This document shows, piece by piece, positions 6,552 through 12,016 of a DNA stretch of 12,016 nt (the first letter of the stretch is position 1; every line of letters begins with the position of its first letter). The position numbers and the translations under genes are program-made. A model generated the notes under the pieces. The model saw only the letters and a list, made by a program, of their open reading frames with translations, ran no database searches and was not told where the DNA came from. The DNA comes from Deltaproteobacteria bacterium (GTDB taxonomy: Bacteria; Myxococcota_A; UBA9160), in the NCBI GenBank assembly GCA_003520425.1, contig DOUU01000307.1, forward strand, positions 17,518 to 29,533, given 5' to 3'.

Positions 6552-8251
6552 GCGTCGATCCGGATCGCGCGGGCAAAAGATGGAGCGTGCGTCGCGTTCC
6601 GCCCGATCTCGAGCGAGCGTATATCGACGGCGGCTTCTGGACGGATGATACCCTCGGTGCGATGGTGGCTCGGCAGCTGGCCGCGCACCCCGCGTCGACG
6701 GTCGCGATCTGGTCCCGTTCGCGCGGCTGGCAGGGCAGCTATGCCGCCATCGACGAAGAGGCCCGCAGGCTCGTCACCCTGCTCCAAGAAATGGGCGTGC
6801 GGCCTGGCGATTCTGTCGCCTTTCAGCTCCCCAACTGGCGGGAAGCCGTCGTCTCGTTTGCCGCACTGGCCCTTGGCGGCTACGTGCTGGTCCCCATCGT
6901 CCACATCTACGGCCGCAAGGAAGTGGCCTTCATCCTCGAGCAGAGCAGGGCGGTGGCGTATATCTCGCCGCCCGCTTATGGCCACGTCGACTACGAGGCA
7001 ATCGTCGAGGCCGCCGCTCCGGGTTCCCTTCGACTGCACGTCGTTGTCGGCGGTGCCGAGGCTCCGCCGAGCTCCAGGGGCCTCGCGCGCATCGGATGGG
7101 CGGAGTGCACCGAGCGCACGCCGGCAATCGACCTGCCCAGGGTTCAACCCGACGAGGTGGCGGTGCTCGCATACACCTCCGGGACGACCAGTGACCCCAA
7201 AGGCGTGGTCCACGATCACCGCACGATGCTCAGCGAATTGCGCCATATGAAGCACTGGCTCGACCCTGCGAAGCCGAACCTCATGGGCTCGCCCGTCACC
7301 CACGCGACCGGGATGATCGGTGCCGTGCTGGGCCCGCTGGCGATCGGCCAGAACATCCACCTGATCGACCGCTGGGATCCGGCCCACGCGCTTGAGGTGA
7401 TGCTGGAGGCGGGCATCGGTGGCGGGGCCGGCGCATCGGTGTTCCTCGCAAGCCTTCTCGATCACCCCGCCTTCACCCTGGCCCACGCCGCGCGGATGGG
7501 CCGGGTCGGCCTCGGTGGCGCACCTGTGCCCGTTGCCCTCGCCGAGCGGGCGGCCTCGCACGGCATAGCCATCATTCGGGCCTACGGGTCCACTGAGCAC
7601 CCGTCGACGACGGGTTGCCGGTTCGATGACCCCGCGGACCGCCGGCACCGGACGGATGGGCGGGCGTGTCCGGGCGTCGAGCTGCGCCTCGTCGACGGCA
7701 ATGGCGCCGACGTCCCGGCTGGTTCGCCAGGTGAAATCCTCTCCCGCGGCCCCGATCTGTGTCTCGGGTACACCGATCCTGCGCTTACCGCCGCCGCGTT
7801 CGACGACGAGGGCTGGTACCACACGGGCGACATCGGCGTGCTCGACGAGCACGGCTTCCTGACCATCACCGATCGCGCGAAGGATATCATCATCCGGGGT
7901 GGCGAGAACATCTCAGCGAGCGAGGTTGAAGAAGCACTTCAGACACTCAAGGGTGTTGCAGAGATCGCAGTGGTTGCCGCCCCCGATCGACGCCTCGGGG
8001 AGCACGCGTGCGCGATCGTCCGGATGCTGTCAGGCGCGGCGCCCGTGACCCTCACCGACGTGACTGTGCACCTCTCCGGTGTCGGTCTCGCCCGCCAGAA
8101 GTGGCCCGAGGAGTTGCGCGTCGTGGACGAGTTCCCCCGAACGGCATCCGGAAAGATTCGCAAGATCGATCTGCGCGCATGGCTTCGCTCCGAGGCGGGC
8201 GATGCCACGGGCTCAAGGATTAGCCCTTCAGGTTCATGGACTGGGAGATGA
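6548..8251 (+). CDS. Second acyl-CoA ligase, similar to cyclohexanecarboxylate/medium-chain acid ligases
   Basis: 567 residues, ANL superfamily. Motifs: YTSGTTSDPKG (209-219), where the usual glycine after TT is serine; YGSTE (346-350); TGD (426-428); TDRAKDIIIRGGENIS (441-456); and catalytic K536 in TASGK. The segment FQLPNWREAVVSFAALALGG with VPIVHIYGRKEVAFIL resembles ligases annotated as cyclohexanecarboxylate-CoA or medium-chain-acid ligases, so an alicyclic or short branched acid is a reasonable guess. ATG 6548 overlaps the preceding stop (ATGA), giving tight coupling. The ligase fold ends around residue 548; the last 19 or so residues are a low-similarity tail that runs into DNA antisense to the DUF1330 gene. 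Two ligases side by side imply that two different acids, probably successive intermediates or parent and product, are activated by one pathway. Confidence 0.93.
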   Translation: MSVDPDRAGKRWSVRRVPPDLERAYIDGGFWTDDTLGAMVARQLAAHPASTVAIWSRSRGWQGSYAAIDEEARRLVTLLQEMGVRPGDSVAFQLPNWREAVVSFAALALGGYVLVPIVHIYGRKEVAFILEQSRAVAYISPPAYGHVDYEAIVEAAAPGSLRLHVVVGGAEAPPSSRGLARIGWAECTERTPAIDLPRVQPDEVAVLAYTSGTTSDPKGVVHDHRTMLSELRHMKHWLDPAKPNLMGSPVTHATGMIGAVLGPLAIGQNIHLIDRWDPAHALEVMLEAGIGGGAGASVFLASLLDHPAFTLAHAARMGRVGLGGAPVPVALAERAASHGIAIIRAYGSTEHPSTTGCRFDDPADRRHRTDGRACPGVELRLVDGNGADVPAGSPGEILSRGPDLCLGYTDPALTAAAFDDEGWYHTGDIGVLDEHGFLTITDRAKDIIIRGGENISASEVEEALQTLKGVAEIAVVAAPDRRLGEHACAIVRMLSGAAPVTLTDVTVHLSGVGLARQKWPEELRVVDEFPRTASGKIRKIDLRAWLRSEAGDATGSRISPSGSWTGR

Positions 8252-8519
8252 CGGCGAACCCCTTCGTGGCTGCCAAGCGCTTGCCTACGACCGCCTGATA
8301 CTCGGGCGATAGGTACCAGGCCTTGGCCGCGTCCGTGGATTCGAACTTGACGATTACCGTTTGCGATCCGGGAGGTGTCCCCTCGATCGTCTCCGCGGCG
8401 ACGTCGAACACCACCACTTCTCCTCCGTTTGCCCGAATGGTCGGGGCGGCGCCGGCCTGGTACTCCCGGTAGAGCTTCGGGTCATTCACGACGTATTGCG
8501 CGATGAAGTACGCGGCCAT
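8220..8519 (-). CDS. DUF1330 family small protein
   Basis: 99 residues, the usual length for DUF1330 (PF07045), a dimeric ferredoxin-like alpha/beta-barrel family. Visible pattern: AAYFIAQYVVNDPKLYREY at the start, GGEVVVFD (32-39), SQTVIVKFES (52-61), then AKAWYLSPEYQAV (65-77). This is the strand-helix-strand repeat of the fold with the conserved WY..PEY helix. Biochemical role is generally unknown; related barrel families include small oxygenases, isomerases and dimerising accessory proteins. ATG 8519 is preceded by AAGGGGAAG with good spacing; an in-frame upstream extension into the previous gene is rejected. It follows the haem-oxygenase-like gene by 20 bases, so the two form an operon and may work together. 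Its last 32 bases overlap, on the opposite strand, the end of the second CoA ligase. Confidence 0.9.
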   Translation of the reverse strand: MAAYFIAQYVVNDPKLYREYQAGAAPTIRANGGEVVVFDVAAETIEGTPPGSQTVIVKFESTDAAKAWYLSPEYQAVVGKRLAATKGFAVISQSMNLKG

Positions 8520-8539
8520 CGGCTTCCCCTTCTGCGGCC

Positions 8540-9238
8540 TCAGATTGCGGCCTGGATCCCGTCGAAGAAGTACCACCAGGCGTCGAGCGAGTGCTGCAGC
8601 GCATCGCGCACGCGCGCCTGAATCGCGGCGTCGGTCGCATGGCGGACGACAATGTGGTCACCCACCTCACTGTGGTCCGCGTCGGCCAACTCGTGGATGT
8701 CCCAGAACGCCACCGCCTCGCGGCTCAGGCCGTAGTTCTTCTGGAGCCGGCGCGCCATCGGCCCGAAGGCCCCCGGGACTTGTCCCTCTGCTGCCAGGTT
8801 GATCGCGGCCGCCGCCTCGATGAATGAGCGCTGCTTGGTCGAGAGCTCGAACCAGTCGATCAGCGCGCGGGTCGCGGGAAGGGGGCGACCCTCGACCATC
8901 TCCGCTCGCTCGAGACCGACGGCCTCGCCGAAGCGGAGGAAGAGCTCGGGATGGGGCTGGTTGCAGCCGGACAGCCTCCCCGTCTCTTCCTCGTAGACGC
9001 TCTCCGCGAGCTTCATGCGCTCCTCGGGGAACGGGCAGTTGGCATGCATCGCGCTCACCGCGCGCGGGAATTCGCGCACCTGCAGGAAAAACTGGATCGC
9101 GAAGAGCTTCAGCTGCTCGCCGCTGAGCTTCCCGTCGGCGATCTCGAGCCACAGCGGGTGACGGCCGAATGTCCGCCGCGCCTCGATGCGCGCGACCAGA
9201 TCCTGGATGAAGGCCCTCGGTGCCAGAACTTCGCCCAT
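8540..9238 (-). CDS. Haem-oxygenase-like (TenA/PqqC/CADD fold) putative diiron protein
   Basis: 232-residue all-helical protein of the TenA/PqqC/CADD group (iron-containing redox enzyme, Haem_oxygenas_2 type). Recognisable features: HPELFLRFGEAVGL starting at H96; AAEGQVPG with E151; and WDIHELADADH, giving H182-x3-D186-x2-H189. This last spacing is the same as the H-D-H set I recall from CADD and related haem-oxygenase-like diiron oxidases. With E84 or E85, H96 and E151 it makes six plausible metal ligands. Such proteins oxidise, desaturate or fragment small carboxylates and amines with O2, but cofactor-free TenA and PqqC share the fold, so activity is uncertain. ATG 9238 is the first in-frame start after a stop; no strong ribosome site is seen (GGGCAAAA precedes it). 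It lies divergent from the ACAD pair and heads a two-gene operon with DUF1330. Confidence 0.85.
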   Translation of the reverse strand: MGEVLAPRAFIQDLVARIEARRTFGRHPLWLEIADGKLSGEQLKLFAIQFFLQVREFPRAVSAMHANCPFPEERMKLAESVYEEETGRLSGCNQPHPELFLRFGEAVGLERAEMVEGRPLPATRALIDWFELSTKQRSFIEAAAAINLAAEGQVPGAFGPMARRLQKNYGLSREAVAFWDIHELADADHSEVGDHIVVRHATDAAIQARVRDALQHSLDAWWYFFDGIQAAI

Positions 9239-9327
9239 TTTTGCCCATTCATGACCGTCCGCACCAGCTGCGCGGAAGGCGCGGGAGGCTCGATGTCAGC
9301 CAGCTGGCCGGTCCGGCGAGCCGACCA

Positions 9328-9333
9328 TATCAT
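9328..9333 (+). promoter_or_regulatory. Putative -10 box TATCAT for a leaderless ACAD transcript
   Basis: TATCAT matches five of six bases of the -10 consensus and is followed by exactly six bases and then the ATG at 9340. The predicted first transcribed base is therefore the A of the start codon. No convincing -35 box and no Shine-Dalgarno sequence are present. The upstream DNA (9297-9326) is GC-rich with palindromes GCCAGCTGGC (9299-9308) and GCCGG-T-CCGGC (9307-9317), which could bind a regulator. Confidence 0.33.
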
Positions 9334-9339
9334 TGGATA

Positions 9340-10527
9340 ATGGCATTCTCAAGAATTGGTCCGAGCGATTCTCGCTCGGCCACCGAACTCGCCCACTACC
9401 GCGCGAGGCTTCACGCGTGGCTCGACGTGAACCACGAGGAGCTCGCGCCTCGCTACCCCCCGCCTGGAACCCTCGACGACCACATCGCCCAGATGCAACG
9501 CGTGAAGTCGATCCTATTCGACGCGGGCTGGATGCAGTTCGGATGGCCGGAACGATCCGGCGGACGCGGGGGCCCGCCGATGCTCCGGACGGAGCTCGGC
9601 GCGGCCCTCGCGGCGCGCGACCTCACCGATCCCGGGCTGTTCTCGCTGATCGAGGTGCTCGCGCCGACTCTTATCGAGTTTGCACGGCCTGAGCTCGCCG
9701 GCGAGGTCGTCCCCCGCTTGCTCTCGGGCGCCGAGCTCTGGTGCCAGGGCTTCTCCGAGCCCCACTCAGGCAGTGACCTGGCGTCCTTGCGCTGCCGCGC
9801 CGTGCCCAACGGCGACGCGCGCACTGCCTCGACCTGGGTGATTAACGGCCAGAAGGTCTGGACCAGCCTGGCCCAGTATTCCGACCGCTGCGTGCTGCTC
9901 ACCCGCACAGGGCTTGCCGATTCGCGACATCGAGGCATCACCGCCTTCTTCGTCGACATGAAGACGCCGGGCATCAGCGTGAGGCCGCTCGAGATGATCA
10001 ACGGAGAGCGTGAGTTCGCCGAGGTGTTCTTCGACAACGTCGTGGTCCCAGCCGATCGAATGCTCGGGCAGCTGAACGGCGGCTGGTCCGTCGCCATGAG
10101 CATCCTCCCGTACGAGCGCTCTTCGTGCTTCTGGCAGCGCATCGCGTACCTCTACCGGCGGCTTCAGCGGCTCGTCGACGTCGCACCCCAAGACGACCGC
10201 ACTGCAGAGGTCGTGGGCGACGCATTCCTTAAGCTCCACGCGCTCCGCGCACGGTCGCGCGCCACGCAGCACCGACTCGCAGAGACCGGCACGCTCGGCG
10301 CGGAGACGTCCATCGACAAGCTGCTCGTGGCCACTACAGAGCAGGCGACGTACGACGCTGTTCGCCGGCTTCTCACCGGGATGGTCGAGATGGATGACAG
10401 CGTGGCCGGCGAGGTGTGGCGCAGCGAGTACCTCTACTCGCGTGCCGCGACGATCTACGGTGGCACGGCCGAGGTGCAGCGCAACATCATCGCCCGCCGC
10501 CTCCTCGGGCTCGGGAGCGACGAATGA
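9340..10527 (+). CDS. Acyl-CoA dehydrogenase, catalytic (alpha-type) subunit
   Basis: 395 residues, full length. N-terminal helices about 15-130; the FAD-contacting segment WCQGFSEPHSGSDLASL (134-150); WVINGQKVWTSLAQYSD (166-182) of the beta domain; FFDNVVVPADRMLG (230-243); and the C-terminal motif YGGTAEVQRNIIARRLLG (373-390). The YEGT glutamate is glycine here, as in many bacterial ACADs of the steroid/LCAD-like type. The likely base is instead E259 in LPYERSS, at the position used by isovaleryl-CoA dehydrogenase. It should oxidise an acyl-CoA to the enoyl-CoA with FAD. ATG 9340 begins MAFSRIG; an in-frame GTG at 9220 would add 40 poorly conserved residues and overlap the divergent gene, so it is rejected. 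The stop overlaps the partner subunit gene start (ATGA), implying a complex made in equal amounts. Confidence 0.93.
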   Translation: MAFSRIGPSDSRSATELAHYRARLHAWLDVNHEELAPRYPPPGTLDDHIAQMQRVKSILFDAGWMQFGWPERSGGRGGPPMLRTELGAALAARDLTDPGLFSLIEVLAPTLIEFARPELAGEVVPRLLSGAELWCQGFSEPHSGSDLASLRCRAVPNGDARTASTWVINGQKVWTSLAQYSDRCVLLTRTGLADSRHRGITAFFVDMKTPGISVRPLEMINGEREFAEVFFDNVVVPADRMLGQLNGGWSVAMSILPYERSSCFWQRIAYLYRRLQRLVDVAPQDDRTAEVVGDAFLKLHALRARSRATQHRLAETGTLGAETSIDKLLVATTEQATYDAVRRLLTGMVEMDDSVAGEVWRSEYLYSRAATIYGGTAEVQRNIIARRLLGLGSDE

Positions 10528-11498
10528 TCGAGGCCGACGAGCGCGCCTTGATGGAGAAGGCGGTGCGCTCTGCGATCGCGGACGCTCTCACGGCCGATAA
10601 GGGCGCGGACATCGATCCGGTCCTCGGGCAGCTCGGATGGCGGGAAATGCTCGGCGAGGAGCCAGGCGATGCCATCGACATCGTGTTCAGCGCGCTCGGC
10701 GCCACGAACGCCACGGCGACGGCGCTCGACGACGTGCTTCTGTCGGCGCTCGGTCAGGAGCCACGGGCCGATCTTGCTGTCCTCCTCCCGCGCTTCGCCG
10801 CATGGGACCCGCCGGGGAGAATCGACGCGGACGGCCTTCACGCGGAGAGCCTTGCGACGGGTCGCGCCGCGACCGCTGGCGCGATTCTGGTGGTGTGCGG
10901 CACTCCGTCAGAGCCATGGCGTGTCACGATTCCCACGACGAGTGTGGAGCGGTGCGCGGTGCACGGGGTCGATCCCAAGGCCGGCTTGCAGAGCATCCGC
11001 GTGGAGGGCAGCGCCGCCGGCGCCACGCGCGTTGATCCCGCGATGTGGCCTTCGGCAGTCGCCCTCGGCCGGCGCGCGGTCGCGCACCAGATCGCAGGAG
11101 CCAGCCGAGCCATGCTGGAACTCGCGTGCACCCACGCAAAAGAACGGGTGCAGTTCGGTCGCCCGATCGCACGGTTCCAGGCCGTGCGCCACAGGCTTGC
11201 GGACGCACTCGTGGCGGTGGAGGCACTCGAAGCAGCCCTAACGGCGGCCAGGGAGCAGGCGAACTCCGACACGGCCGCCCTTGCGAAGGCCGTCGCCGGA
11301 CGGACCGCGCACACCGTGGCCAGACACTGCCAGCAGGTGCTCGCCGGCATCGGCTTCACCATGGATCATCCGTTCCACCGGTTCTTGAAGCGGGCCCTCG
11401 CGCTCGAGGGCCTCTTCGGATCGGCCGATGAGATCGTTCTGGACGTCGGGCGACGGCTGCTCGCCGAGCGCTGCGTTCCGACGCTGATTGAGCTCTAG
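10524..11498 (+). CDS. Short, degenerate acyl-CoA dehydrogenase, probable non-catalytic (beta-type) subunit
   Basis: 324 residues, about 50 shorter than a usual ACAD. The C-terminal helical domain is recognisable: HAKERVQFGRPIARFQAVRHRLAD (204-227), IGFTMDHPFHRFLKRA (276-291) and ALEGLFGSADE (293-303). The N-terminal and central parts (1-170) are weakly conserved and compressed, with no clear FAD-binding WxxxG loop. Aligned by eye with MCAD, the YEGT glutamate is F298 and the alternative site is G182, so no catalytic base is evident. The usual GGIGFTW motif is LAGIGFTM. ATG 10524 overlaps the previous stop. By analogy with adjacent paired mycobacterial ACADs that form alpha2beta2 tetramers, it should support the upstream catalytic subunit. 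Decay toward a pseudogene is unlikely because the frame is intact and tightly coupled. Confidence 0.88.
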   Translation: MIEADERALMEKAVRSAIADALTADKGADIDPVLGQLGWREMLGEEPGDAIDIVFSALGATNATATALDDVLLSALGQEPRADLAVLLPRFAAWDPPGRIDADGLHAESLATGRAATAGAILVVCGTPSEPWRVTIPTTSVERCAVHGVDPKAGLQSIRVEGSAAGATRVDPAMWPSAVALGRRAVAHQIAGASRAMLELACTHAKERVQFGRPIARFQAVRHRLADALVAVEALEAALTAAREQANSDTAALAKAVAGRTAHTVARHCQQVLAGIGFTMDHPFHRFLKRALALEGLFGSADEIVLDVGRRLLAERCVPTLIEL

Positions 11499-11504
11499 AT
11501 CTAG
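11495..11504. repeat. 10-bp palindrome CTAGATCTAG holding both convergent stop codons
   Basis: The plus-strand ACAD stop TAG (11496-11498) and the minus-strand crotonase stop TAG (11503-11501) are two bases apart and lie inside a perfect palindrome. The symmetry largely follows from two TAG codons meeting tail to tail. There is no room for a terminator hairpin between the genes; transcription of each operon probably runs into the other. Confidence 0.6.
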
Positions 11505-12016
11505 TCCGACCAGGGCTCCTCGTCCCAGGGACGATCCAGGGGCGACATTCCCCCACCGACCGGGAAGAACTGGCGCTGCGCGTACGTCTCCCGGGCGAGG
11601 CCGTGGCTTAGCTCGTCGAGGAATGCACGCTTGAGGTCTTGGGTGAACAGCATGCGTGTATAGCGGAGCGCGAGGGGAGGGCGCTTGGCCAGCTCGCGCG
11701 CCAGCACCCACGCCCGGTCGAGGAGCTGGTGCTTGGGAAGCACTTCGTTGACCGCGCCCCACTCGAGCGCCTCCCGCGCGCTCAGCTTCTTCCCTGTCAA
11801 GAGCATGTACCGCGCCCGGTTGCGTCCGATGAGCCACGGCCAGAGGACGTGCTGGCCGTCTCCCGGCACCATGCCGCGCGGGAAATGCGCGAGATCCTGG
11901 AAGTATGCGTCGTCGGAGGCCAGCACGATGTCGCCTAGCAGCGGGACCTCGGAGTGGATGTTGCATGGGGCGTTGACCGCGCTGATCATGGGCACGTCCA
12001 CGGCGAGCACGTTCTC
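11501..12016 (-). CDS. Crotonase-fold protein like 6-oxocamphor hydrolase (beta-diketone C-C hydrolase), 5' end outside window
   Basis: The C-terminal 171 residues of a crotonase (enoyl-CoA hydratase/isomerase superfamily) are present; the start is beyond 12016. In-window numbering: NAPCNIHSEVPLLGDIVLAS with H21, FQDLAHFPRG with H44, MVPGDGQHVLWP with D53, GRNRARYMLLTGKKL (64-78), LEWGAVNEVLP (84-94), and SHGLARETYA with E143. These four align with H122, H145, D154 and E244, the catalytic set I recall for Rhodococcus 6-oxocamphor hydrolase, in a nearly gap-free stretch. That enzyme opens a cyclic beta-diketone by retro-Claisen hydrolysis without CoA. The GxGxx oxyanion region of classic enoyl-CoA hydratases is changed accordingly. 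A general enoyl-CoA hydratase label is the fallback. It is convergent with the ACAD pair and belongs to an operon continuing to the right. Confidence 0.87.
   Translation of the reverse strand, partial: ENVLAVDVPMISAVNAPCNIHSEVPLLGDIVLASDDAYFQDLAHFPRGMVPGDGQHVLWPWLIGRNRARYMLLTGKKLSAREALEWGAVNEVLPKHQLLDRAWVLARELAKRPPLALRYTRMLFTQDLKRAFLDELSHGLARETYAQRQFFPVGGGMSPLDRPWDEEPWSD

Noticed and set aside
6437..7852. 471-residue minus-strand open frame opposite the second CoA ligase
   Set aside because: Antisense to a complete ligase gene, without ribosome site or recognisable domain; a GC-driven shadow.
9299..9326. GCCAGCTGGC, GCCGG-T-CCGGC and GGTC-N9-GACC as operators shared with the tetR region
   Set aside because: The arms are only four or five bases, spacing differs from the palindrome at 2226-2240, and GC-rich DNA yields such matches often; noted only as possible sites.
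9220..9339. 40-residue N-terminal extension of the plus-strand ACAD from GTG 9220
   Set aside because: The added residues are not ACAD-like, overlap the divergent gene's start and would cover the only intergenic promoter space.
11521..11533. CGTCCC-A-GGGACG as a transcription terminator for the ACAD operon
   Set aside because: The arms leave a one-base loop, there is no T-run after it, and it lies inside the crotonase coding region.

Overview
This is a high-GC, gene-dense bacterial stretch made almost entirely of catabolic genes. They are CoA ligases, acyl-CoA dehydrogenases (ACADs) in adjacent pairs, an aldehyde dehydrogenase, a metal-dependent amidohydrolase and a crotonase, with one TetR regulator. 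There are no RNA genes, mobile elements or CRISPR arrays. The host cannot be fixed from the sequence. GC richness, paired steroid-type ACADs and a FadD3-like ligase fit Actinobacteria or uncultured soil/marine lineages formerly grouped with Delta- or Gammaproteobacteria.

Layout: positions 1-2117 (minus strand) read as an operon tetR -> ACAD -> ACAD, the last gene cut by the left edge. A divergent promoter region of about 145 bp (2118-2262) separates tetR from a plus-strand operon: amidohydrolase -> aldehyde dehydrogenase -> FadD3-like CoA ligase -> second CoA ligase. The ligase junctions are stop/start overlaps. The last ligase overlaps, tail to tail by 32 bp, a minus-strand two-gene cassette (8220-9238): a haem-oxygenase-like putative diiron protein followed by a DUF1330 protein. 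A second divergent region of about 100 bp (9239-9339) leads into a plus-strand ACAD pair joined by an ATGA overlap. That pair converges, with only 2 bp between stop codons, on a minus-strand crotonase cut by the right edge.

How they may work together: the crotonase keeps all the catalytic residues of 6-oxocamphor hydrolase that fall inside the window, so it may cleave a carbon-carbon bond in a cyclic beta-diketone by a retro-Claisen reaction. The aldehyde dehydrogenase and the two ligases would convert ring-opened products to acyl-CoAs. The two ACAD pairs look like alpha2beta2 enzymes, because the second gene of each pair has lost both known positions of the catalytic glutamate; such enzymes are typical of steroid side-chain and ring catabolism. 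The working hypothesis is an inducible pathway for an alicyclic (terpenoid, camphor-like or steroid-derived) compound, with the diiron protein as a possible oxygenase. The substrate is inferred, not shown. All family assignments were made by eye from motifs and remembered sequences; no searches were run.
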